DNA from: Myxococcales bacterium
Lineage (GTDB): Bacteria > Myxococcota_A > Polyangia > Nannocystales > Nannocystaceae
Direction of reading: 5' to 3'
DNA: 64,000 nucleotides
Assembly (NCBI GenBank): GCA_020633335.1
Contig: JACKDU010000010.1
Coordinates: 124,001 to 188,000, forward strand
The position numbers were made by a program, and so were the translations under genes. The notes below the pieces were generated by a model, which was not told the origin of the DNA, ran no database searches, and saw nothing but the letters and a program-made list of their open reading frames with translations. Numbering within the stretch: the first letter of the stretch is position 1; every line of letters starts with the position of its first letter. Below are positions 37,683 to 46,511 of this stretch, one piece after another.

Positions 37683-39299
37683 CTAGTCCCACCAGGTGTC
37701 GAAGTCGGCGGGCGCGTTCGGATCGCCGTACTCCATCGCGCCGATGTCGGCCCCGGGGCTCTCGCCGGTCACCCGCTCCCGGCCCTCGAAGTCGCGCGGG
37801 ACCAGATCGGGGAGCGGCTCGGCGGCGTCGCGGGCGGTCGAGGCGTCGCCGAGGCGGAAGCTCGCGGCGGTGTAGCCCGGCGTCGCGTGGAGGCCGGGGT
37901 CGCCGTTGAGGTCGCCGTCGCCGTCGCAATTCCGCCAGTCGTCGGGGGGCGGCCCGACCCAGAAGTTGTGGTGCATGTCGAGGCCGGTGCGATCCTCGAT
38001 CCAGGCGACGTCGTCGTCGGGCTGCTGGACCAGGTTGTTGGCGATCACCGAGCCCATCGTCTTCGGCGGGTCGTAGCCGATCGAGATCGCGGTCTCGGTC
38101 CCGCCCCAGATCGTGTTGTGGAGGATCGAGACGTTCTTGAGGCCGCCGCCGTCGATCTCGGCGCCCCACCAGCCGATCCCGTAGCCGCAGAAGCCGATCA
38201 GGTTGTTCTGGATCGTCACGTCGGCGAGCTGCGGCCCCCAGCCGTCGTAGTACTCCTCGCCGAGCATGATCCCGACCGGGCGCCCGGTCCCGTCCTTGAG
38301 CGGGCCGCTGCCGTCGGCGGTGCAGAGGTTGGCGTCGACGACGACGTCGTGGGCGTTGTCGACGTAGATGTTGACCGCGTAGTTGTCGTGGCTCCAATTC
38401 TGGCGGACCGTGACGTCGATCCCGCGGGTCACGGCGATCCCCTCGCCCCAGTTGTGGTGGACGTGGTTGCGCTCGATCAGGATCCGCTCGCCGCCGACCT
38501 TGACCTTGAGGCCGGAGCCCCACGAGCCCTGCTCGCCCTCGTTCTCCAGGACCGCGTCGTAGATCGTCAGGCCGCGGGCGACGAGGTCCTTGCCGCCGAG
38601 CTGGACGCCGTGGGAGACGCACTCGTGGGCCTCGATGTCCTCGATCACGACGTCCTCGCCGGTGACGTCGACGCACTGGTTGTCGGAGGTGCGGACCTCG
38701 AAGCCGGCGACCCGGACGTGCTGGCCGCTGATCCTGAGGGGCTGTCCCCCGTTGAGGCCGCCGCCGTCGAGGATCACCGCCTCGCCCGGGACCGGCAGGA
38801 CGATGATCGGATCATCCGGGGTCCCGGCGTCGGGGATGTCGAGGCGCTCGTTCCAGGTCCCGCCGAAGACCCGGATCTCCCAGCCGGGCTGCCAGGCGGC
38901 GAGGGCCGCCGGGAAGGTGCGGAGCGGCGCCTCGTAGGTGCCCGGGTTCTGATCGTCGCCGTCGAGGCTGACGTAGAGCGCCGGCTTCGGCGGCTCGCCG
39001 GTGTCGGTGTCGGTGTCGGTGCCCGTGTCCGTGGTGGTCGCCGTGGCGCCGCCGGTGGTCGACTCGGTGCCCGCGCTCGCGTCGGTCGCCGTCGCGTCGG
39101 AGCTCGCCCCGCCGGAGGAGGTCGACTCGGTCTCGCCGGCGCTTTCGCTGGCGCTGGCGCTCTCCCCCGTCGTGCTCACGCTGGTGGTCGAGGAGGCGGT
39201 CTCGCTGCTCCCCTCGGTCTCGCCGCCGCCGCCGCTGCACCCGCCGACGGCGAGGAGGAGGGCGACGATCGGAGGGCTGGGCAGGCGAAGCGAGGGCAT
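37683..39299 (-). CDS. Right-handed parallel beta-helix lipoprotein (DUF1565/pectate-lyase-like)
   Basis: 538 residues. Lipobox LAVGGC, then a Ser/Thr/Glu linker to about residue 105. The start of the helix is the DUF1565-type motif LYVSLDGDDQNPGTYEAPLR, followed by repeated coils (VRVAGFEVRTSDNQCVDVTG, VIEDIEAHECVSHGVQLGG, VDANLCTADG, VTIQNNLIGFCGYGIGWWG). The end, ADIGAMEYG, is typical of the family. A polysaccharide lyase or binding role is likely, but catalytic residues cannot be picked out. It lies 19 bases upstream of the propeller gene, so both are probably co-transcribed. Confidence 0.88.
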   Translation of the reverse strand: MPSLRLPSPPIVALLLAVGGCSGGGGETEGSSETASSTTSVSTTGESASASESAGETESTSSGGASSDATATDASAGTESTTGGATATTTDTGTDTDTDTGEPPKPALYVSLDGDDQNPGTYEAPLRTFPAALAAWQPGWEIRVFGGTWNERLDIPDAGTPDDPIIVLPVPGEAVILDGGGLNGGQPLRISGQHVRVAGFEVRTSDNQCVDVTGEDVVIEDIEAHECVSHGVQLGGKDLVARGLTIYDAVLENEGEQGSWGSGLKVKVGGERILIERNHVHHNWGEGIAVTRGIDVTVRQNWSHDNYAVNIYVDNAHDVVVDANLCTADGSGPLKDGTGRPVGIMLGEEYYDGWGPQLADVTIQNNLIGFCGYGIGWWGAEIDGGGLKNVSILHNTIWGGTETAISIGYDPPKTMGSVIANNLVQQPDDDVAWIEDRTGLDMHHNFWVGPPPDDWRNCDGDGDLNGDPGLHATPGYTAASFRLGDASTARDAAEPLPDLVPRDFEGRERVTGESPGADIGAMEYGDPNAPADFDTWWD

Positions 39300-39580
39300 G
39301 TTCCCGAGGATAGGGGAGCCCGCGCCCGGCCGGTGGGCCCCCGCTGGCGAGGCCAGCGGACGCGGGCGCGAGAGCGCGCGGATCGCCGTCGAGCTCGAGG
39401 CGACACACGCGCCACGGGCGGGACCGCGCGAAGCGCCGTCGCGGTCGCGCCCGTGCTCCGCGGCCGCGAGCGAAGCGATGACGCGCGTCGCGGCCGACCA
39501 CCGTCGAGGTCGGCCGACCCTGCTATCATCGCCGGGATGTCGAGCTCGCGCGTCATCGCCCGTGGAGGGGCCGCCGCTTG
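39300..39580. other. Divergent spacer with a 14-codon leader candidate
   Basis: 281 bases between divergent genes. A short frame (39538-39582) begins with ATG and ends TGATG, its stop overlapping the ATG of the next gene, so it could couple translation. No clear promoter or hairpin was seen. Confidence 0.4.
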
Positions 39581-40375
39581 ATGGCCGCCCCCGCGCCGCT
39601 CGGCTTCGAGCGCTCGTCGGTCCCCGGGGCCGGCCTCGATGAGCTCGACATGGAGGCCCTCGGCGCCTACATCCAGCGCCGCGCGCCCGCGGCCGCGGCC
39701 GCGGCGGGGATCGAGCGAATGGCCCTCCGCCTCGGCCTCCTCGCCCAGGTCAGCGGCGGGGTCGCGCCGACGATCGCCGGGCTCATGGCCTTTGGGACAT
39801 GCCCGCAGCTGATCCGACCGGAGTGGGGGCTGAGCACGATCCGGGTCGAGGGGAGCTCGCTCGCCGATCCGATCGCCGCGCGCGCCGATCTCGAGGGCAA
39901 CCTCGCCGCCCTCCTCGAGCAGGGGCTCGCCTTCGTCGCCGGCCACACCCGCAGCACCCCCGATCTCCTGCGCCCGGACGAGCTCCACCCCGAGTACCCC
40001 GAGGCCGCCGTCCGTGAGGCCCTGACGAACGCGCTGATCCACCGCGACCTCCGCCTCCCGGGGCGGGTGGGCCTGCGGATCTTCGACGATCGCCTCGAGA
40101 TCAGCAGCCCTGGCGGCCTCCCGGCCCCCCTCCCCCTCGACGAGCTCGCCCACCAGGGGGGCCTCTCGCTGCCCCGCAACCCGCTCCTCGCCAGCGTCGC
40201 CCGCGGCCTGGGGTTGGTCGAGCAGGTCGGGCGCGGGCTCACGCGGATCCGGCAGACCATCGGCGCGGAGACCTCGGCGCCCGTGCAATTCGCGACCTCG
40301 CATCATGAGGTGCGGGTGATCCTCCCCTCCGGGTATCGCGCCGGGGGCGCTGGCGGCGGGCGCTTCGGGAACTGA
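39581..40375 (+). CDS. RecG-C-terminal-like GHKL ATPase-domain protein lacking AlbA_2
   Basis: 264 residues. The C-terminal HATPase_c_4 fold shows EAAVREALTNALIHRDL (N box), FDDRLEISSPGGLP (G1 box) and RNPLLASVARGLGLVEQVGRGLTRIRQTI (G2 box region). The N-terminal part matches the linker between AlbA_2 and ATPase domains of predicted transcriptional regulators. Family members normally have ~450 residues with an AlbA_2 DNA-binding domain first; here it is absent and no remnant is seen upstream. Either ATG or the TTG before it could be the start. A CATGGCC-TTT-GGACATG-type dyad lies inside. Confidence 0.8.
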   Translation: MAAPAPLGFERSSVPGAGLDELDMEALGAYIQRRAPAAAAAAGIERMALRLGLLAQVSGGVAPTIAGLMAFGTCPQLIRPEWGLSTIRVEGSSLADPIAARADLEGNLAALLEQGLAFVAGHTRSTPDLLRPDELHPEYPEAAVREALTNALIHRDLRLPGRVGLRIFDDRLEISSPGGLPAPLPLDELAHQGGLSLPRNPLLASVARGLGLVEQVGRGLTRIRQTIGAETSAPVQFATSHHEVRVILPSGYRAGGAGGGRFGN

Positions 40376-40438
40376 TCGCGGGGGCGCCTCGCGGGTCGAG
40401 GGCGGCCTGCGGAGGGCGTCGGTCGATCCTTGCCGTAG

Positions 40439-40467
40439 ACCCGTAGACGGGTTCCAAAGTTGGGACC
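40439..40467. terminator. Paired hairpins after the GHKL-protein gene
   Basis: ACCCGTAGACGGGT (6-bp stem) directly followed by GGTTCC-N6-GGGACC, in an AT-richer spacer between convergent genes. Candidate bidirectional terminator. Confidence 0.5.
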
Positions 40468-40554
40468 TAGCCCTCGCCTCGAAGCTCACCTTCTAGTTGA
40501 GGTTCCAACGGCAACCACCTGATATTATTCGCTTTTTGGTCCGCTGCTGCGCGG

Positions 40555-42537
40555 TCATTCACGCCGTCTCCGTCCCAGCGCCAGAAGCGCAAGGAGCCCG
40601 AGCCCGGCGCCCGCAGGTCCCCCGGACGTCGTCGAGCAAGCGCACCCCTCGCCGTCGCCGTCGACGAAGCCATACCCCGGGGGCAGGCTCGGGGTCGGGC
40701 CGTCATCACCAGCGCTGGTCGCGCTGTCGCCTGCCGTGTCGCCGCTGCTCCCCGTCCCTCCGTCGCCGCTTGTCCCGCCGCCGCTGGCGCTGGCGCTGTC
40801 ACTCACGCTCGAGCCACTGCTGCTCCCCCCGCCGCTGCTCGTCCCACCGCTGTCCGTGTCGCCGCCGGTCGTCCCGCCGTCGGCCGGGCAGAAGGGATCG
40901 CCCGGGATCCCGCCCTCCGGGCAGAGCGGATCGTCGAGGAGGTAGATCGCCGGGCCGTCGCCCCGGATCAGGAAGACCTCGTCGCGCACCGGCGTCCCGA
41001 TCGGCAGCGCCTCGACCATCGCCGGCGGCCACTGGGCGACCTGGCCGAGGTCGAAGCCCCAGGCCGCCGCGACCTCCGGCGAGGGGACGTGGCGGCGAAA
41101 GCCCAGATCGACCAGCCAGACCTCGGGGGCCCCGGTCGCCTGGATCAGCTGCGGGAGCTCGCCGATCGCCTTCCACTCCGGGTACTTGAGGAGCGAGGCG
41201 TCGGGGACCACGGCCATCTGCCAGAAGGGATCGAAGCCCCACCCCGAGAGCGCGGCGTCACCCACCAGGCGCCGCACCCCGTCCGGGATCGTCGGCGGCG
41301 CGCAGGCAAAGTCCTTCGGGCTCGCGTCGATCTCGACCAGCGCGTTGTCGGCGTCGTCCTCGGCGTAGGCGTGGATCGGATGGGGCTGGGCGTCCCGCAG
41401 CGAGCGCGGCCCGGCGATCGAGAAGCCGTGATCGCAGGAGCCGAGCTGACCGCAGAGATCCGGCCGCGGCTCGCCCGCGCTCATCGAGATCTGGACCGCC
41501 TGCGGATCGTCGAGGGGGCCGCCAAACGACAGGACGACGTCGATCGCCGGCTCGCCGACGTCGGCGTCATGGGCCCAGCCGCGGATCCCCTGGCAGTCGG
41601 CGCTCTCGAGGACCCCCACCGGCTCCTCGTTCGTCGGCCCGACGCAGGGCCCGGCGGCCTGCTGGATCTCGATGTCGGCGCCGTAGAAGTACTGGAGGAT
41701 CTTCTTGTAGTCGTAGCCCTTGTTGTTCTCGAGGCAGCGCGCCGACCACTGGCCCATGCAGCCGCGGTTTTGCCCGTAGCCGTAGTTGTTCGGGTCCTTG
41801 AACTGGAAGCCGAGGGTCGTCTCCTTGACGTTGGTGCCGGTCTTGCCCTCGTTGTAGGTGACGAACTTCTCGGTCCCGGCCGCCGGATCGACGCCCTTGC
41901 ACCCCGCCGTCTGATCGTTGTCGCCGGCGACGTAGAAGGCGTAGGTGAGCACCCGCCCCTTGATCGTGTTGTTGTAGGAGAGGTACATGCCGGCGGTCTC
42001 GGCCGCCGCCTGCATGGCCTTGGCCCCCGGCTGGGCGCCGCAGGTGTAGACCTGGCAGCCCTGGCCGTCGCAGATCTTGCCGTTCTCGGCCATCGCGTAG
42101 TAGGCGACCGAGCGGGCGGCGATCGCCTGGGCCTTGAGCGCCTCGAGGTTGGCGCCGCCGTTCTCGCAGGTGATCACGTGCGGGATGTAGTCGGTCTCGG
42201 TGTCGTGGAGGACGCCGTTGACGTTGATCTGGCAGTAGGCGGCGGGGAGCGGCGCCTTGGTCACGGCGGTCGGCGGCGCGCCGGGGATCGCGAAGTCGAC
42301 GAGCTCGCGGGCGAGCTCGAGCGGGCTCCGACGGAAGCGGCCGGCCTCGAGATCGGCCGCGCTCGGCTCGATCGGATCGCCGGAGCGCGCCGCGGCCTCG
42401 GCCTCGGCCTCACCTTCGTCGTCCTCCACCGAGGCGTGTCCGAGCTCGTCGCCCTCACCGTCACAGCCGACGAGCCCGACGAGCCCGACGAACGCCAGCG
42501 AGCGCGACGCGATCATCGTCCGGAGAGCGCGCATCAT
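40555..42537 (-). CDS. SpoIID/LytB-domain lipoprotein with MYXO-CTERM sorting signal
   Basis: 660 residues. A signal peptide with lipobox (GLVGC, Cys25) precedes a SpoIID-like domain at about 103-320 (INVNGVLHDTETDYIPHVITCENG, LKAQAIAARSVAYYAM, YNEGKTG). A second domain to about 570 carries WGFDPFWQMAV-type repeats. A Ser/Gly linker leads to the C-terminal signal: GCACS, hydrophobic helix, GRRRRE. The signal targets myxobacterial proteins to the outer surface through a rhombosortase/exosortase-like processing enzyme. SpoIID activity elsewhere is peptidoglycan lytic or amidase-enhancing. Having both a lipobox and MYXO-CTERM is unusual. Confidence 0.85.
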   Translation of the reverse strand: MMRALRTMIASRSLAFVGLVGLVGCDGEGDELGHASVEDDEGEAEAEAAARSGDPIEPSAADLEAGRFRRSPLELARELVDFAIPGAPPTAVTKAPLPAAYCQINVNGVLHDTETDYIPHVITCENGGANLEALKAQAIAARSVAYYAMAENGKICDGQGCQVYTCGAQPGAKAMQAAAETAGMYLSYNNTIKGRVLTYAFYVAGDNDQTAGCKGVDPAAGTEKFVTYNEGKTGTNVKETTLGFQFKDPNNYGYGQNRGCMGQWSARCLENNKGYDYKKILQYFYGADIEIQQAAGPCVGPTNEEPVGVLESADCQGIRGWAHDADVGEPAIDVVLSFGGPLDDPQAVQISMSAGEPRPDLCGQLGSCDHGFSIAGPRSLRDAQPHPIHAYAEDDADNALVEIDASPKDFACAPPTIPDGVRRLVGDAALSGWGFDPFWQMAVVPDASLLKYPEWKAIGELPQLIQATGAPEVWLVDLGFRRHVPSPEVAAAWGFDLGQVAQWPPAMVEALPIGTPVRDEVFLIRGDGPAIYLLDDPLCPEGGIPGDPFCPADGGTTGGDTDSGGTSSGGGSSSGSSVSDSASASGGGTSGDGGTGSSGDTAGDSATSAGDDGPTPSLPPGYGFVDGDGEGCACSTTSGGPAGAGLGLLALLALGRRRRE

Positions 42538-42827
42538 TGCCCGACGATGGCACGCGCGAAGGCGCCCCCGCAAGCGCAAGAGGTCGGCCAGCCGCCCCGC
42601 AGCCCGCCTCGCCGCGAATTCTCGGCCCTGGGAGGGGAGGTCCGCGTGCGGGCCGGGCCTCCCTGCGATTGATGGCGCCGCACTCGCCAGCGCGCGTCCC
42701 GGCTCGCGGCCAGACCTCTGGCCAGGTCTGGGGCCGCGATCGCAAGCGCCATCACCCCTTTGGCAAGCCCGCGCGGCAAGCCCTGCGTGCGCGCTTCGGC
42801 CCCTGGGTGGTACGCTGGCGCCCCTCG
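42538..42827. other. Divergent spacer between SpoIID gene and small lipoprotein gene
   Basis: 290 bases that should contain promoters for both genes. It contains the inverted repeat CCAGACCT-N6-AGGTCTGG at 42710-42731. Otherwise nothing is visible. Confidence 0.5.
42710..42731. promoter_or_regulatory. Inverted repeat in divergent promoter region
   Basis: CCAGACCT, six bases, AGGTCTGG. Perfect 8-bp arms between divergent genes suggest an operator for a dimeric regulator, or a hairpin. Confidence 0.45.
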
Positions 42828-43469
42828 ATGGCCCGCCCGCTCCCGTCGTCGCTCGCACTCGCCGTCCTCCCGCATTCGCTCGGGGCGCTCGCACTCGGGG
42901 CATTCGCGCTCGGGACCCTCGCGCTGGGGGCCTGCGTCAGCCAGCCGCGGCGGCCGGCCTACGGGCGTCCCCTCACCTGCCCGGAGAACCGCCTCCCGGA
43001 TCCGCAGCCCGGCGGGACCTCCCCCGACGCGGTCCGCTGCTCCTACGACGACGCGCTCGGGGCCTCGGTCGTCCACATCACCGGCCGCGTGCTCCTCGAG
43101 CAGGAGGTCGGCCCCGGGATCGGCGTCGGCGAGGTCAAGGTCCGGATCGTCCGCCTCGGCACCGAGGACCACCCCGACATCTCGGACGCGAAGACCGATC
43201 CCCAGGGCAACTACCGGCTCTCGGGCGCCTTCGAGCCCGGCGACTACGTGATCAGCATCCACGACGAGGGCGGCAACGTGATCGCCCACCGCCGCTTCGA
43301 GATCACCCCGAAGATGACCGGCGCCCTCGAGGACCTGACCGTCTGGGTGCCCCTCGATCCCCGCCTCCGGGGCGAGCCCGAGCCGATGCCGAACGATCCC
43401 GATCTCGTCCCGCACCAGCCCCCGCCGGCGACGAACGAGGCCGCCGCAGCGGTCGGTCCGATGCTCTAG
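42828..43469 (+). CDS. Carboxypeptidase-regulatory-like lipoprotein
   Basis: 213 residues. Lipobox LALGAC follows a long hydrophobic signal peptide. A single beta-sandwich domain of the CarboxypepD_reg/transthyretin type is seen at about 70-165 (HITGRVLLEQEVGPGIGVGEVKV, TDPQGNYRLSGAFEPGDYVISI). The tail is Pro-rich. Envelope-associated; function unknown. The stop shares CTAG with the convergent methyltransferase gene. Confidence 0.8.
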   Translation: MARPLPSSLALAVLPHSLGALALGAFALGTLALGACVSQPRRPAYGRPLTCPENRLPDPQPGGTSPDAVRCSYDDALGASVVHITGRVLLEQEVGPGIGVGEVKVRIVRLGTEDHPDISDAKTDPQGNYRLSGAFEPGDYVISIHDEGGNVIAHRRFEITPKMTGALEDLTVWVPLDPRLRGEPEPMPNDPDLVPHQPPPATNEAAAAVGPML

Positions 43470-44383
43470 CCAGCGGGCTTGACGAAGCGCAGGGTCATCC
43501 GGTCGCTCTCGCCGATCGCCTCGTACTTCGCGCGATCGGTGTCGCCCTCGCTGAACCCCGGCGGCAGGGTCCAGACCCCCTTCGCGTAGTCCTTGGTGTC
43601 CTTCGGGTTGGCGTTGACCTCGGACTTGCCGGCGAGCTCAAAGCCGACCGCCTCGATCGTCTGGATCAGGTAGTCCTCGCGGACGTAGCCGGTCTCGGCG
43701 ATCGCCTTGGGCTCGCGGGCGTCGTCGGCCTTCGCCCGGTGCTGGACGACCCCGAGGACGCCGCCCGGCTTGAGCGCGCGGAAGGCCGCGCCGTAGATCG
43801 CCTCGGCGCTGCCGTCCTCGATCCAGCCGTGGCTGTTGCGGAAGGTCAGGACGAGGTCGACGCTGCCCTCGGGGGCGAGCACCAGGGCCTTCGGATCGCC
43901 GACGGTGACGACGTCGATCCCCTCGTAGACCGGGTCGCTCTCGAGCTTCTCGAGGAAGGCCTTGCCGACGCGCACCCGGTAGTCCTTGGGGTCGCTCGAG
44001 GCGTTGGGATCGAAGTTGGTGGCGATCAGCTTGCCCTTGCCGTGGACGGTCGCCGCCAGGATCTCGGTGTACCAGCCGCCCCCGGGCCAGAGCTCGACGA
44101 CCGTCATCGCGGGCCGGAGGCCGAAGAAGGTCAGGGTCTCGACCGGATGGCGGGCGCCGTCGCGGGCCCGGTTCTTGTCCGCGCGGTGGGGAGCGGCGAC
44201 GGCCGCCTCGATCGCCGCACGGTCCCCTTCTCCGGCCGACGACGCCCCCTCCGGGGCCGACTGCGCGGTCTCCGCCCCCTCGGCGGGCGGCGCCTCGGTC
44301 GGCACCGGCTTGGCGGCGCACGCGAGGAGCGAGGCGGCGAGGAGCGTGGCGAGGGGGAGCGGGCGGAGCGCGGTCGTGTTCAT
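43466..44383 (-). CDS. Exported methyltransferase-fold lipoprotein
   Basis: 305 residues. A lipobox (LLAC) predicts lipid anchoring, yet the body is a class I SAM-dependent methyltransferase fold: MTVVELWPGGGWYTEILA (motif I region), LIATNFDP, VDLVLTFRNSHGWI and LKPGGVLGVVQHRA. Such exported predicted methyltransferases exist widely; because SAM is not expected outside the cytoplasm, the domain may act as a binding protein or be kept for another ligand. The start is the ATG before NTTALRPL. An AT-rich palindrome lies between it and the divergent gene. Confidence 0.85.
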   Translation of the reverse strand: MNTTALRPLPLATLLAASLLACAAKPVPTEAPPAEGAETAQSAPEGASSAGEGDRAAIEAAVAAPHRADKNRARDGARHPVETLTFFGLRPAMTVVELWPGGGWYTEILAATVHGKGKLIATNFDPNASSDPKDYRVRVGKAFLEKLESDPVYEGIDVVTVGDPKALVLAPEGSVDLVLTFRNSHGWIEDGSAEAIYGAAFRALKPGGVLGVVQHRAKADDAREPKAIAETGYVREDYLIQTIEAVGFELAGKSEVNANPKDTKDYAKGVWTLPPGFSEGDTDRAKYEAIGESDRMTLRFVKPAG

Positions 44384-44445
44384 GAGCGCGCCGAAGATAG
44401 CACCGCGGCCGGAAAACGCAGGGATCAGCATGATCTGAAGACCAT

Positions 44446-44465
44446 CATTCCATGACGATGGAATG
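44446..44465. promoter_or_regulatory. CATTCCAT palindrome upstream of the aconitase-family gene
   Basis: CATTCCAT-GACG-ATGGAATG, perfect 8-bp arms, extended outward by AAGA and TCTT. It lies in a segment with 29 G/C of 70 bases (44431-44500), within the 124-base spacer of two divergent genes. It fits an operator or a 5'-UTR hairpin. Confidence 0.55.
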
Positions 44466-44507
44466 ACCATCTTGTGAGCATTATGAGCGAATGTTAAAGG
44501 ATCGAGC

Positions 44508-46451
44508 ATGAAGCTCACCGGCCGCATCCTCTGGCTCACCGAAGACCCCGAGCTCATCCGCCGCCAGCTGGCCGGCGAGGATCTCGACGCCGACGCCGAG
44601 CACGTCCCGCCCCTCCACTTCGCGGTCAACACCGACGCGATGATCAGCGGGGCCGCCTGCACCCTCGGCTACACCGGCGAGATCCTCGGGCCCTACTTCC
44701 TCGAGACCTTCAAGGAGCAGGTCCTCAAGGACAGCATCAAGGAGGGCGGCTTCCAGGTGGTCGTCGGCGGCGACGCCTACGGCTCGGGATCGAGCCGCGA
44801 GGTCGCGGTGGTCGCCCACCAGGGCGCCGGGATCGAGCTCGTCGTGGCCCGCTCCCTCCAGCGGATCTTCCAGGAGAACACCGTCTACGCCGGCCTCCCC
44901 TTCACCACCGACTTCTCGGTGATCGACCGCCTCAAGGCCGGCGAGGAGATCGACCTCGCCGCCCTCGCCGAGCAGCTCCCGCCCTTCTTCCGCGCGGTCG
45001 CGGCCGCCGGCGGCCTGATGCGCTACGGCACCCGCCTCCTCGCCGGTGAGATCGAGCCGACCTACACCACCGAGGTCGCCGCCCGCCCGCTCAACTGCGT
45101 CGAGAAGATCATCGCCGCCCGCACCTGGACCGGCGCCGGCAAGCCCGCCGGGATCGCCGCGGTCGCCCCCGGCGACCAGGTGCTCTGCGAGGCCGGCTTC
45201 CGCGGGATGCACGAGTACACCGCCGGCATGGTGATGGCCCTCTACGCCGAGGAGTGGGGCGCCGCGCCGATCCACAACCCCGATCTCGTCGCCGCCTTCG
45301 AGGATCACTTCGTCCTCATCGACCGCGACACCGTGCCGCTGCGGGTCAAGAAGCAGCGCCTCCAGCCGGCCAAGCAGCTCACCGCCGAGATGGTCGAGGC
45401 CTGCGAGCGCAACGGGATCCGCCTCCACGGCCCCGGCCGCCCCTACCACGCCGGCGTCTGCCACCGGATCGTCGTCGAGGACTACGCGCTCCCCGGGACG
45501 ATCATCGTCCTCACCGACTCGCACACGCCGACCGCCGGGGTGCTCAACGCCTTCGCCTTCGGGGTCGGCTCGACGGCGATGGCCTTCGCGCTGCGCACCG
45601 GCCTGATCCCGGTGACCGTGCCCAAGACCGTCCGGGTGATCGTCGAGGGCGACGCCCGCGGGATCGTCTCGCCCAAGGATCTGATCCTCCACCTGATCGG
45701 CGACCCCTACTTCCGCGAGGAGCAGTGGCGCGAGTCGCCGACCGACACCTGCGTGATCCAGCTCGGCGGCCCCGGCCTCGATCAGTGGAACGTCGACGAG
45801 CTCAGCGTGATCACCAACATGACCGTCGAGGGCGGGCTCATGACCGGGATCGTCGAGCCCTGCAAGCCGATCGTCGACTTCCTCCGCGAGCGCCGGGGGA
45901 TCGACGCGACGCCGCTCCTGGTCCACCCCGACGCGGGCGCCGAGTACGTGCGGACGATCCACGTCAACCTCGACGAGGTGCCGCTCACGGTCGCCACCCC
46001 GGGCGACTCGCGGAACCGCGAGTCGCTCGACGTCGTCACCGGCACGCCGATCCACAACGTCGTGATCGCCTCCTGCACCGGCGGCTCGCTGGCCGACCTG
46101 CGGGCGGCGGCCGAGGTGCTCAAGGGGCGGTCGATCAAGGAGGGTGTGCGGGTGACGGTCACCCCCTCGAGCCACGACGTCGCCGCGGCCGCCGAGTCGG
46201 AGGGGCTCCTCGGGCTCTTCCGCGGGCTCGGGGCGGTCGTCACCGACCCGGGGTGCGGCTCCTGCATCGGCAACGGGCCCGGGATCCCGCTCGAGGGCGA
46301 GACCACCGCGAGCACCACCAACCGCAACTTCGATCGGCGGATGGGCGCGCCGGGCCCGGTCTACCTGGTCTCGCCGGCGGTCGCGGCGGCCTCGGCGGTG
46401 ACCGGGTCGCTCACCGATCCGCGGGCGCTCGGCGGCTCCGCGGCCTCCTGA
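44508..46451 (+). CDS. Aconitase-family (homoaconitase/isopropylmalate-dehydratase-like) enzyme with permuted domains
   Basis: 647 residues. The N-terminal ~165 residues are the LeuD-like swivel domain (VVGGDAYGSGSSREVAVVAHQGAG, FQENTVYAGLP), while the LeuC-like 4Fe-4S domain follows, with cluster ligands Cys523 (SCTGG), Cys583 and Cys586 (GCGSCIGNGPG). In most single-chain aconitases the swivel domain is last, so the order is reversed. The enzyme should hydrate/dehydrate a tricarboxylic or malate-type acid; the substrate (isopropylmalate, homoaconitate or other) cannot be read from sequence. It is followed by a strong hairpin. Confidence 0.88.
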   Translation: MKLTGRILWLTEDPELIRRQLAGEDLDADAEHVPPLHFAVNTDAMISGAACTLGYTGEILGPYFLETFKEQVLKDSIKEGGFQVVVGGDAYGSGSSREVAVVAHQGAGIELVVARSLQRIFQENTVYAGLPFTTDFSVIDRLKAGEEIDLAALAEQLPPFFRAVAAAGGLMRYGTRLLAGEIEPTYTTEVAARPLNCVEKIIAARTWTGAGKPAGIAAVAPGDQVLCEAGFRGMHEYTAGMVMALYAEEWGAAPIHNPDLVAAFEDHFVLIDRDTVPLRVKKQRLQPAKQLTAEMVEACERNGIRLHGPGRPYHAGVCHRIVVEDYALPGTIIVLTDSHTPTAGVLNAFAFGVGSTAMAFALRTGLIPVTVPKTVRVIVEGDARGIVSPKDLILHLIGDPYFREEQWRESPTDTCVIQLGGPGLDQWNVDELSVITNMTVEGGLMTGIVEPCKPIVDFLRERRGIDATPLLVHPDAGAEYVRTIHVNLDEVPLTVATPGDSRNRESLDVVTGTPIHNVVIASCTGGSLADLRAAAEVLKGRSIKEGVRVTVTPSSHDVAAAAESEGLLGLFRGLGAVVTDPGCGSCIGNGPGIPLEGETTASTTNRNFDRRMGAPGPVYLVSPAVAAASAVTGSLTDPRALGGSAAS

Positions 46452-46477
46452 GCGGACGTCCGCAGCGAGGCGAGCGC

Positions 46478-46506
46478 GGGGCGACGCGGCGGGGACGCGT
46501 CGCCCC
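46478..46506. terminator. Strong hairpin after the aconitase-family gene
   Basis: GGGGCGACGCG-N7-CGCGTCGCCCC, perfect 11-bp stem 27 bases after the stop. No T-tract. It ends 5 bases before the first ATG of the next gene, which argues for the second in-frame ATG (46533) as start there. Confidence 0.6.
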
Positions 46507-46511
46507 GGCGA

